Assembly: GCA_023457235.1 (NCBI GenBank)
Contig: JAEWMK010000366.1
Location: forward strand, 1-11,670
Length of the DNA stretch: 11,670 nucleotides
Source of the DNA: Bacillota bacterium
GTDB taxonomy: Bacteria; Bacillota; Bacilli; Bacillales; Bacillaceae_J
Direction of reading: 5' to 3'
Below the pieces are notes generated by a model. It saw only the letters and a program-made list of their open reading frames with translations, was not told the origin of the DNA and did not search any database. Position 1 is the first letter of the stretch. Every line of letters begins with the position of its first letter. Below are positions 1 to 5,239 of this stretch, in pieces. The position numbers were made by a program, and so were the translations under genes.

Positions 1-727
1 CCCCAATGCAATGAACAACCATGCTGCATTGTTTAATCATCTTTAGTGTTTCTTTTATAGCAGGCTCTTCAACTAAAGACGAATACACATCATCACTTAC
101 TTGGTCAGGTACATGGAGAAGTTTATAATGTCCCATTGTCTTTTCAGCCATTTTTGCGACGATCGTATTTGCCTGACTTTGAACATTTTCTCCCAAACCG
201 CCTCTAGCTGGAAAAAACATAATATTTCGCTCATCCGCAGTCGGCGTCAGCATTTCCGCAACAGCAGCAACTGTGCTGCCTCCCGTAATGGCAATAATAT
301 TCTCCGTGGAAAATGATTTTTTCATCCGACTGGCACAAGCTCTTCCCATTTCCTTTTTGACAAGTTCATTTTCGTCGCTGTCACCAGCAACAATAACTAC
401 TTCCTCAATATTTAATATTGCTCTTAATTGCAACTCTAATTCTTTTAATCCGGAAACTTCTTTCATTACGGATTCAAGTGACCTAATTAACTGTCTGCCC
501 TCTGGAGTTAAGCTCATTCCACCCGAAGAAACATTAACCAATCCCTGCTCTTTTAAAAAAAGAATTTCGGCCCGGAGCACCCGCTCTGTCATGCCCATAT
601 GCGTCGCTAATATTCGCCTGCCGATCGGTTCCATCAAACGAATATATTTTAAAACTTGATAGCGATGCTGCATAACCTCGAGCAAATCGGGTAATAATTT
701 TTGTTGAATTTTTAAAACAGTATCCAT
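1..727 (-). CDS. cggR: Central glycolytic genes regulator CggR, C-terminus beyond the window edge
   Basis: This is a SorC/DeoR-type repressor of the gapA glycolytic operon. In B. subtilis it is released from its operator by fructose-1,6-bisphosphate. I translated it from an ATG at 727, which is preceded by the Shine-Dalgarno site AAGGGGAAG. The frame stays open for 242 codons to the window edge, about two-thirds of the usual 340 residues. The N-terminus (KLLPDLLEVMQHRYQVLKY, then EPIGRR and MTERVLRAEI) is the winged-helix DNA-binding part, at about residues 10-85. The effector domain follows, with VAGDSDENE, VKKEMGRA, ITGGSTVAAVAEM and FPARGGLGE, all typical of CggR. A matching operator and promoter lie directly upstream. 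By analogy gapA, pgk, tpi, pgm and eno should follow beyond position 1. Identification is firm. Confidence 0.95.
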   Translation of the reverse strand, partial: MDTVLKIQQKLLPDLLEVMQHRYQVLKYIRLMEPIGRRILATHMGMTERVLRAEILFLKEQGLVNVSSGGMSLTPEGRQLIRSLESVMKEVSGLKELELQLRAILNIEEVVIVAGDSDENELVKKEMGRACASRMKKSFSTENIIAITGGSTVAAVAEMLTPTADERNIMFFPARGGLGENVQSQANTIVAKMAEKTMGHYKLLHVPDQVSDDVYSSLVEEPAIKETLKMIKQCSMVVHCIG

Positions 728-766
728 CTTTACTTCCCCTTACAAGATTTTTTTACCAATAATCAG

Positions 767-802
767 GACTTTTTATGTCCCGTTCAGACAAATTATGTCC
801 CA
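767..802 (-). promoter_or_regulatory. CggR operator (tandem half-sites)
   Basis: Read on the minus strand, the site is TGGGAC-N6-TGTC-N4-CGGGAC-N6-AGTC. The B. subtilis operator is CGGGAC-N6-TGTC-N4-CGGGAC-N6-TGTC, so every spacer agrees and only two bases differ. It lies 39 bp upstream of the cggR start and about 30 to 65 bp downstream of the predicted transcription start. This fits repression by blocking elongating polymerase rather than promoter access. That CggR binds here is inferred from known biology. Confidence 0.9.
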
Positions 803-838
803 CTTGCGGTAAAAAAAATCACTCCTGCTATATTGCTT

Positions 839-867
839 ATTGTAACAGGAATAATTTTGACGTTCAA
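839..867 (-). promoter_or_regulatory. Sigma-A promoter of cggR (gapA operon)
   Basis: The minus strand has -35 TTGAAC (862-867), a 17-bp spacer and -10 TACAAT (839-844), predicting a start near 832. The -35 box contains the TGA stop codon (864-866) of the upstream glutaredoxin-like gene, so the promoter begins exactly where that gene ends. The CggR operator lies downstream of it. Confidence 0.85.
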
Positions 868-1127
868 CAAATATGCTTATATTTTGACTGAAGAAAATGT
901 CGAACGGCCTCTTCACTAACCATTCCATAATCCACTTCTTCACCATCAATTACAATAACTGGAATCATAAGTTGATATTTTTCGAGTAGTTCATCATCCT
1001 GATAGATGTCAATTTCATGGATTTCGAGAGGAAATTCCTTTGCCAGCTCGAGCAATTTTGTTTTTGCCTTTTCACAGAGCGGACAAACCGGTCTCGTATA
1101 AAAATTTACCTGTATTGGCTGCTTCAT
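864..1127 (-). CDS. Glutaredoxin-family thiol-redox protein
   Basis: This is an 87-residue single-domain protein with a thioredoxin/glutaredoxin fold. It starts MKQPIQVNFYTRPVCPLCEK, with the redox-active pair CPLC at residues 15-18 after the first beta strand. A YQLMIPVIVIDGEEV segment carries the expected cis-proline followed by a strand. The family normally reduces disulfides or serves as a small electron carrier; its substrate here is unknown. It lies between rpoN (86-bp gap) and cggR (136-bp gap), an arrangement I recall from other Bacillaceae. The closest Shine-Dalgarno-like run, AAGGGG, is about 12 bases before the ATG, which is long and suggests modest translation. No clear promoter was seen; an inverted repeat at 1162-1183 lies upstream. 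The family is clear, the cellular role is not. Confidence 0.85.
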   Translation of the reverse strand: MKQPIQVNFYTRPVCPLCEKAKTKLLELAKEFPLEIHEIDIYQDDELLEKYQLMIPVIVIDGEEVDYGMVSEEAVRHFLQSKYKHIC

Positions 1128-1161
1128 ATTAGTGTATGACCCCTTATGGTATAATGTGAAT

Positions 1162-1183
1162 CAAATACACTAAGGTGTATTTG
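1162..1183. repeat. Perfect 9-bp inverted repeat between rpoN and the glutaredoxin-like gene
   Basis: CAAATACAC and GTGTATTTG are separated by TAAG. A further copy of the ATACACTAA core lies at 1129-1137 in the opposite orientation. No T-run follows on the minus strand, so this is not a convincing rpoN terminator. It could be an operator for the small redox gene, but no known consensus is recognised. Confidence 0.5.
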
Positions 1184-1213
1184 CACTAAGATTTTTTCTT
1201 CTGCTGAATGAAG

Positions 1214-2515
1214 TTAATATCGCTTTCGTTTGGATGAGGCTAAAATCCCAAGTTGCTCCCGATATTTTGCAACGGTTCTTCTTGAAATATGATAGCCGTG
1301 CTTTTCCTTAAGTATGGCTGCAATTTGCTGATCTGACAATGGTTTCTTTTTATTTTCTCCATCGACTATCGTTTTCATTGCTTCTTTTACTTCCTTCGAA
1401 GACGCATCCTCAAGATCTTCCGTTTGGATCGTTGATGTGAAAAAGTATTTTAACTCAAACACACCCTTTGAAGTTTGAACATATTTTCCATTTACGGTTC
1501 GGCTGACTGTTGATTCATGAACATCAATCATTTGTGCAATATCTCTCATCGTCAGCGGTTTTAATTTTGCATTATCTTTTAGGAAAAAATCCCGTTGGCG
1601 ATCGATAATCGCATTCATTACCTTCTGCATCGTCTCTAAGCGCTGCTCGAAGGCTCGTTTTAGAAAGTAAACCTGGTCCATCTTTTCACGCAAATACTTG
1701 TAGGCCTCATTATCTTTTTGTCCAATAATTGGCTCATACGAACTATCCACCTTTATCGAAGGCATAAGCCGCTCATTAAAGCTGATCACTAAATCTTCTT
1801 GTTCTTTTTTTATAATCATGTCCGGCACAATATAGTTGGAAACGCCTTCATTAAAAGCACTGGCCGGCCGCGGATCCAACATTTGAATAAAATCAAACAC
1901 ATCTTGAATCTGTTCAATCGGTACATTGAGTTTGGCTCCGATGTCTTTCCATTTACGGTCCGCTAACATTTGCAAATAGTTTGCAACGACCTCTTCTGCA
2001 AGCAGATTCCGTTCTGGCAGGTTTTTTAATTGAATTAATAAGCATTCTCGGAGATTACGAGCTCCAACACCGACCGGCTCACACTCCTGAATTTTACCTA
2101 AAAGGCTTTCAATCACTGAGACAGGAACAGTAAAGCGATTGCTGATCTCTTCGATGTTGCCTGTAAAATAGCCTGATTTATCTATCGATAAAATCAAATA
2201 ATTTATGATTTGTTTTTCTTCTGATCCTATTTTTAATAAGCCAATTTGCTTTTGCAAATGGTCATGGATGGTCATACGGGACTCTTGCTGCTCCATTTTT
2301 GTAGAAGGCTGTCCGGTTGTAGGGGAGTTCTTTTTCTTCTTCCGGGTTGATTCTACGCGAAATGATTCCACACTTAAAAGCGGGTTTTCGGTTGCCTGCT
2401 CTTGAAGAAATTGATCAAGCTCTGCAGATGAATATTGAAGTAACGAAATAGCTTGCCTAAGTTCATTTGTCATCACTAGTTTTGTAGTTTGTTGTTGTAC
2501 AAGACCTTGTTTCAT
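1214..2515 (-). CDS. rpoN: RNA polymerase sigma-54 factor (SigL)
   Basis: This is an alternative sigma factor that recognises -24/-12 promoters and needs AAA+ activators for open-complex formation. In Bacillus it controls levanase, branched-chain amino acid, arginine and acetoin catabolic operons. The protein has 433 residues, against 436 recalled for B. subtilis. Region I is Gln/Leu-rich (1-50, with LRQAISLLQYSS and ATENPLL). A low-complexity acidic and basic linker follows (51-80), then the core-binding domain (about 85-260). The HTH is at about 322-343 (MRDIAQMIDVHESTVSRTV). The diagnostic RpoN box reads SRRTVAKYRE at 411-420. The ATG is well placed behind AAGGGGG, seven bases upstream. 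A probable cre site is 50 bp upstream, suggesting CcpA control. The gene is intact. Confidence 0.97.
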   Translation of the reverse strand: MKQGLVQQQTTKLVMTNELRQAISLLQYSSAELDQFLQEQATENPLLSVESFRVESTRKKKKNSPTTGQPSTKMEQQESRMTIHDHLQKQIGLLKIGSEEKQIINYLILSIDKSGYFTGNIEEISNRFTVPVSVIESLLGKIQECEPVGVGARNLRECLLIQLKNLPERNLLAEEVVANYLQMLADRKWKDIGAKLNVPIEQIQDVFDFIQMLDPRPASAFNEGVSNYIVPDMIIKKEQEDLVISFNERLMPSIKVDSSYEPIIGQKDNEAYKYLREKMDQVYFLKRAFEQRLETMQKVMNAIIDRQRDFFLKDNAKLKPLTMRDIAQMIDVHESTVSRTVNGKYVQTSKGVFELKYFFTSTIQTEDLEDASSKEVKEAMKTIVDGENKKKPLSDQQIAAILKEKHGYHISRRTVAKYREQLGILASSKRKRY

Positions 2516-2564
2516 TTCAAATCCCCCTTACAAACATTGTACTACAGTTATTATTATTATTGTA

Positions 2565-2578
2565 TGGAAACGCTTACG
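2565..2578. promoter_or_regulatory. Probable cre (CcpA-binding) site upstream of rpoN
   Basis: On the plus strand the site reads TGGAAACGCTTACG, matching the cre consensus TGWNANCGNTNWCA at 12 of 14 positions with the central CG intact. It lies directly against a possible -10 TACAAT (2559-2564, minus strand) and about 50 bp before the rpoN start. CcpA repression of sigL is known in B. subtilis. Binding here is inferred. Confidence 0.6.
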
Positions 2579-2711
2579 TTTTTTGATAAAAATTTATATT
2601 TTTTTATAAAAAAATGTCATGTGAATATGAAATGATATTAATTCGTTACGTATGTTATGTGTTGCTTGTTAATGATTAATAGGTTTCGTGCTATGATTAT
2701 AATAATTTTAA

Positions 2712-2807
2712 CCCCACAAAATAGGCGAAGTTGATGAATCTTTCATCACAGAAAATAATCCAGCAAAAATAATTGGTAAAACAATTCGAGTAACAAAGAA
2801 GTTATAA
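2712..2807 (+). pseudogene. Possible 3' remnant of a decayed small gene
   Basis: A frame opening directly after a TAA encodes 31 residues, including GEVDESFITENNPAKIIGK and ending TIRVTKKL, then TAA. The composition is protein-like (acidic start, basic end), but there is no start codon or ribosome site, and the region upstream is full of stops. I do not recognise the family. A strong Shine-Dalgarno sequence for a second remnant follows seven bases after the stop, as in a former two-gene unit. Confidence 0.3.
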
Positions 2808-2825
2808 TACAATAAAAGGAGTGAA

Positions 2826-2945
2826 ATTAAAATCATTCAGAAGTTAGTAAAAAGCCAAGAAAGGCAAGAAAAGATATTAGAAAGATTGTCCCTGCGCTCA
2901 ATTGAATAGGAACAAGACATAGCTGAATTAAGAAGAATAAAGTAA
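2826..2945 (+). pseudogene. Possible decayed small coiled-coil gene with in-frame TAG
   Basis: AAAAGGAG (2814-2821) is followed four bases later by ATT where an ATG would be expected. The frame then reads IKIIQKLVKSQERQEKILER and runs to a TAG at 2907-2909. It continues sensibly as EQDIAELRRIK to TAA at 2945. The heptad-like Leu/Ile spacing with many Lys, Glu and Gln suggests a short coiled coil. A start change (ATG to ATT) and a CAG-to-TAG change would explain the present state. The reading is an inference from a short sequence. The family is not recognised, although small coiled-coil proteins of this kind are common in Bacillus prophages and elements. Confidence 0.35.
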
Positions 2946-3070
2946 AGCATAGCCGAGCCAGCGGTACCGTCGCTTCCAGTTGAAAATATAGTGAGGTTAA
3001 GTGTGTAAAATTTGTGTAAAAACTTTTTCGCTTTTTTCGTTTTTAAGCGTATTCTTGTACAGCAAACACT

Positions 3071-3119
3071 AAAGAAAAAACACCCTAAACCATTGATTTA
3101 TCAATGTCTCAGAGTGTTT
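3071..3119 (-). terminator. Rho-independent terminator of tRNA-Arg
   Basis: On the minus strand, a 20-bp imperfect inverted repeat (3078-3119) has AAACAC/GTGTTT at the base and ATTGAT/ATCAAT at the tip. TTTTTTCTTT (3071-3080) follows it. It lies 39 bp past the tRNA 3' end. Confidence 0.75.
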
Positions 3120-3157
3120 CCTCCAATTTTATAATTTAACTCAAATTTCCCCATAGA

Positions 3158-3229
3158 CGCCCTCGGAGGGAATCGAACCCCCAGTTCAAGAACCGGAATC
3201 TTACGTGTTATCCATTACACCACGAGGGC
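3158..3229 (-). tRNA. tRNA-Arg (anticodon CCG)
   Basis: I folded this 72-nt cloverleaf by hand. The acceptor stem is GCCCTCG/CGAGGGC, the D-stem GTGT/ACAC and the anticodon stem TAAGA/TCTTG. The anticodon loop is TTCCGGT, giving CCG, which reads the Arg codon CGG. The variable loop is AACT, the T-stem is GGGGG/CCCTC around TTCGATT, and the discriminator base is G. The 3' CCA is not encoded and must be added. All stems pair, apart from G-T wobbles in the anticodon and T-stems. The gene stands alone with its own promoter and terminator. Confidence 0.96.
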
Positions 3230-3261
3230 AAGCACTTAAGTTGATACACACAACGAAGTTT

Positions 3262-3290
3262 ATTATATGAAAGATTTCATTTTTTTGCAA
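3262..3290 (-). promoter_or_regulatory. Sigma-A promoter of tRNA-Arg
   Basis: The minus strand has -35 TTGCAA (3285-3290), a 17-bp spacer and consensus -10 TATAAT (3262-3267). The predicted start is near 3255, about 25 bp before the mature tRNA 5' end. The GC-rich repeat block begins just behind its -35 box. Confidence 0.8.
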
Positions 3291-3298
3291 GTGGTATT

Positions 3299-3475
3299 TG
3301 GGACACAGGGTCGGGTTCTCTGGCTCAGTTGGTTCTCTAGCACAGTTTTGGTGACCACAGAGTGGGACGCAGGGTCGGGAACTGTGGCATAACGCAGTGG
3401 GACCGGGACACAGTTCCCGGCTCCATGGCCCAGCCCCCATAGCCCAGGCGAGAGAACCCGACCCCCATGGGCCTG
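3299..3475. repeat. GC-rich block of direct and inverted repeats
   Basis: About 175 bp are visibly much richer in G and C than the surrounding AT-rich DNA. GGGACACAG occurs at 3300 and 3405. A near copy of the longer stretch from 3300 starts at 3364 (GGGACGCAGGGTCGGG). Perfect inverted pairs are GGGTCGGGTTCTCT (3308-3321) with its complement at 3451-3464, CGGGAACTGTG (3376-3386) with its complement at 3409-3419, and a CCGGGA/TCCCGG hairpin (3403-3420). Two overlapping minus-strand frames of about 80 codons cross it, but they have unlikely composition and also cross the tRNA or its promoter, so I treat it as non-coding. It resembles the palindromic REP-like repeats of Bacillaceae and shares GGTTCTC with the element at 8126-8172. 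Confidence 0.8.
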
Positions 3476-3514
3476 CAGATGTGCTATGAATAATTTAAAC
3501 ATTTTCCACATATG

Positions 3515-3540
3515 GTTTAATTACAAGGAAAATGGGCTAT
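3515..3540 (+). promoter_or_regulatory. Possible sigma-B promoter of clpP
   Basis: GTTTAA (3515-3520), a 14-bp spacer and GGCTAT (3535-3540) differ by one base from the sigma-B consensus GTTTAA/GGGTAT. In B. subtilis clpP has both sigma-A and sigma-B promoters, which makes this more plausible. It lies about 105 bp before the clpP start. Confidence 0.4.
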
Positions 3541-3573
3541 CCTGAAAAAAGCGCAAGATTACATAACGTCATG

Positions 3574-3590
3574 TTTGACCTTCATTGACC
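3574..3590. promoter_or_regulatory. CtsR repressor box of clpP
   Basis: On the plus strand the site is TTTGACCTTCATTGACC. Its complement matches the CtsR direct repeat RGTCAAA-NAN-RGTCAAA with one mismatch in the first heptad. It overlaps the -35 box of the clpP promoter, the normal place for repression. CtsR represses clp genes until heat or protein stress. Confidence 0.88.
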
Positions 3591-3603
3591 ATGCATGTAT
3601 ATT
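3575..3603 (+). promoter_or_regulatory. Sigma-A promoter of clpP
   Basis: TTGACC (3575-3580), 17 bp, then TATATT (3598-3603) predicts a start near 3610, giving a leader of about 37 nt. The -35 lies inside the CtsR box. Confidence 0.7.
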
Positions 3604-3646
3604 TAAATTAGAAGTTAATGTTAATTACAGATGAGGAGGAATTTCG

Positions 3647-4249
3647 ATGGATATGCATTTAATCCCAACAGTTATTGAGCAAACAAATCGTGGTGAAAGA
3701 GCTTATGATATTTATTCAAGACTTTTAAAAGACAGAATTATTTTGTTAGGAACTGCGATTGATGATACAGTTGCTAACTCAATCGTGGCACAGCTTCTTT
3801 TCTTAGCCGCTGAAGATCCTGATAAAGATATTTCATTATACATAAATAGTCCTGGTGGTTCTATCACAGCTGGTATGGCTATTTATGACACTATGCAGTT
3901 CATTCAGCCCGATGTTTCTACAATTTGTATCGGTATGGCTGCTTCCATGGGTGCTTTCCTATTAACTGCAGGTGCTGAAGGCAAACGTTTTGCATTACCT
4001 AACAGTGAGATTATGATTCACCAGCCATTAGGCGGAACACAAGGTCAGGCAACTGATATCGAAATTCATGCAAGACGTATTATTAGAATGCGTGAAAAAT
4101 TAAATGCGATCATGGCTGAAAGATCTGGCCAGCCAATTGAAATTATCAACCGTGATACTGAGCGAGATAACTTCATGGATGCTGAACAAGCACGTGAGTA
4201 TGGTTTAATTGATAAGATTCTTACAAAGAGCATTGAAAAGAAAAAGTAA
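3647..4249 (+). CDS. clpP: ATP-dependent Clp protease proteolytic subunit ClpP
   Basis: This is the serine peptidase core of the Clp protease: a double-ring tetradecamer in the cytosol that degrades substrates unfolded by ClpX, ClpC or ClpE. It has 200 residues, typical for the family. The catalytic triad is visible as Ser100 in GMAASMGAF, His125 in EIMIHQPLGG and Asp174 in DTERDNF. The oxyanion-loop motif INSPGGSITAGMAIYDTM is at 66-83. AGGAGG lies seven bases before the first ATG (3647), which favours it over the ATG two codons later; the N-terminus is thus about two residues longer than that recalled for B. subtilis. It is a single-gene unit with a CtsR-controlled promoter and its own strong terminator. 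It is the only plus-strand protein gene in the window. Confidence 0.98.
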   Translation: MDMHLIPTVIEQTNRGERAYDIYSRLLKDRIILLGTAIDDTVANSIVAQLLFLAAEDPDKDISLYINSPGGSITAGMAIYDTMQFIQPDVSTICIGMAASMGAFLLTAGAEGKRFALPNSEIMIHQPLGGTQGQATDIEIHARRIIRMREKLNAIMAERSGQPIEIINRDTERDNFMDAEQAREYGLIDKILTKSIEKKK

Positions 4250-4255
4250 ATAAGT

Positions 4256-4300
4256 AAAAAAACACGACATTGTCCTTTCGAAGGTGATGTCGTGTTTTTT
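4256..4300 (+). terminator. Strong intrinsic terminator of clpP
   Basis: The stem CACGACAT/ATGTCGTG is flanked by an A-run and a T-run that extend the pairing. The inner stem is CCTT/AAGG, and TTTTTT ends at 4300. It begins seven bases after the clpP stop. Its symmetry could also stop transcription coming from the other side. Confidence 0.92.
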
Positions 4301-4326
4301 ACGTCAATTATTACTATGGAGATACA

Positions 4327-4645
4327 TGCTATCCTACCTTATTTAGCGTTGGGGCTCCTCCATTAGGGTACAATTACAGCATTATTCTACCCTATTCGGC
4401 TTTGGAGCTCCCCCATTAGGGTACAATTACAGTGTTATTCTACCCTATTCGGCTGTGGAGTTCCTCCATTAGGGTACAATTACAGCGTTATTCTACCCTA
4501 TTCGACTTTGGAGCTCCTACATAAGGGCACAATTCCGGTGTTATTCTGCCTTATTCAGCGTTGAACCTTCTCCATTAGGGCATAATTCCGGTATTATTCT
4601 ACCCTGTTCGGCTTTGGAACTCTGCTATAAGGGCAGTAATCCTGT
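4327..4645. repeat. 53-bp imperfect tandem repeat array, about six units
   Basis: The unit start CATTAGGG (or its variant) falls at 4361, 4414, 4467, 4520, 4573 and 4626, exactly 53 bp apart each time. A partial copy precedes (from about 4327) and the last unit fades near 4645. In units 1-3 the arms TAGGGTA (unit positions 4-10) and TACCCTA (28-34) are perfect inverted repeats with 17 bp between; a GGAGCTCC-like palindrome lies at 44-51. Units 1-3 differ at only a few positions. Units 4 and 5 form a diverged pair sharing AATTCCGG in place of AATTACAG. The period is not divisible by three and no frame is open through the array, so it is non-coding. It lies between the terminators of the converging genes clpP and crh. 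Confidence 0.95.
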
Positions 4646-4655
4646 CTCCATCCTT

Positions 4656-4704
4656 AGAAAGACACGACTTACCGCCAACAATGGCGGAAGTCGATGTCCT
4701 TTCT
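4656..4704. repeat. Long stem-loop between the 53-bp array and the crh terminator
   Basis: The paired arms are AGAAA/TTTCT, GACA/TGTC, CGACTT/AAGTCG and CCGCCA/TGGCGG, with single-base bulges and an ACAA tetraloop. No T-run follows on either strand, so it is not a standard terminator. It may be a former terminator or a structured repeat. Confidence 0.75.
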
Positions 4705-4744
4705 TATACTATAATCAATATAATTCTATACTTTCTTATAGTAC

Positions 4745-4790
4745 AAAATAAAAAAACTTCCGCACCTTGTAAGTTGCACGAAGTTTTTTT
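4745..4790 (-). terminator. Intrinsic terminator of the yvcI-rapZ-yvcK-whiA-crh operon
   Basis: AAAAAAACTTC (4750-4760) pairs with GAAGTTTTTTT (4780-4790), with further partial pairing inside. On the minus strand the stem ends in seven T and then ATTTT. It begins nine bases after the crh stop, and both strands have T-runs, so it may be bidirectional. Confidence 0.88.
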
Positions 4791-4799
4791 ACCACAATA

Positions 4800-5063
4800 T
4801 CAATGATGTTGTTCGTTTTCTATAAATTCGGTAAGCTTTGTTACAGCATCCTGTTCATCATGTCCTTCTGCTAACAGCTTTACATCTGCACCAGATTCAA
4901 CTGCTAAACTCATAAGGCCCATTATACTTTTTGCATTCACTTTTTTTCCTTCTTTTTCTAAAAAAATGTCAGAAGAAAAGCGATTGGCTTCCTGAACAAA
5001 TAACGCTGCCGGACGGGCTTGAAGGCCAGTTTTCAGCTTTACAGTAACCGTCTTTTCTATCAA
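4800..5063 (-). CDS. crh: HPr-like catabolite-repression protein Crh (TTG start)
   Basis: Crh is an HPr paralogue that cannot take part in PTS phosphotransfer but, when phosphorylated on Ser46 by HPr kinase, acts with CcpA in carbon catabolite control. It has 87 residues. The HPr active-site histidine is replaced by Gln15 (KTGLQARPAALF), and Ser46 is present in NAKSIMGLMSLA; these two positions separate Crh from HPr. I chose the TTG at 5063 because AAGGAGG lies eight bases upstream and because this start places Gln and Ser exactly at 15 and 46. A longer frame from GTG at 5087 would contain that ribosome site. It is the last gene of the operon, 176 bp after whiA, with a terminator directly behind. 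No convincing internal promoter was seen in the gap. Confidence 0.95.
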   Translation of the reverse strand: MIEKTVTVKLKTGLQARPAALFVQEANRFSSDIFLEKEGKKVNAKSIMGLMSLAVESGADVKLLAEGHDEQDAVTKLTEFIENEQHH

Positions 5064-5239
5064 AGTGTTCTCCTCCTTGTCATACACAACCCCATTTTAT
5101 CCTATTGTAACAGAGTGAGCCAGTAAAATTGTTTCATCATTGTTACAAATTATTATCTATATAATTTTCAAAACTTAAACATCATTTAAATGTTAGTTAG
5201 CCAGCCCCATCTGACAAAAGTTTACCTATAATCATACGT

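Larger units (their letters stand above)
2516..3070. other. Gene-poor, AT-rich interval between rpoN and the tRNA terminator
   Basis: No intact gene is visible in about 550 bp. From the rpoN side it holds the rpoN leader with a short TTA triplet run (about 2549-2561), the cre-like site and an AT-rich stretch (2580-2640). Next come two plus-strand coding remnants (2712-2807 and 2826-2945), then a T-rich tract (3020-3050) with a weak CGCTT/AAGCG stem. Confidence 0.6.

Noticed and set aside
101..659. Plus-strand frames opposite cggR
   Set aside because: They are antisense to a clear, well-matched cggR coding frame and show no protein-family features.
3158..3229. tRNA-Arg as an attachment site of an integrated element
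   Set aside because: No duplicated tRNA 3' end, integrase gene or other element gene is seen in the window; only doubtful remnants lie nearby.
3201..3511. Two overlapping minus-strand frames of 79 and 82 codons
   Set aside because: They run through the GC-rich repeat block and into the tRNA gene or its promoter, are rich in Pro, Cys and Trp, and have no ribosome site.
4327..4645. CRISPR array
   Set aside because: The whole 53-bp unit repeats with drift throughout. There is no alternation of identical repeats and unique spacers, and no cas genes are present.
5064..5087. Longer crh from GTG 5087
   Set aside because: The strong AAGGAGG lies inside this extension. TTG 5063 fits both the spacing and the Gln15/Ser46 numbering.
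5064..5239. Internal promoter between whiA and crh
   Set aside because: Only weak pairs such as TTTAAG with GATAAT were found, which is unremarkable in AT-rich DNA.
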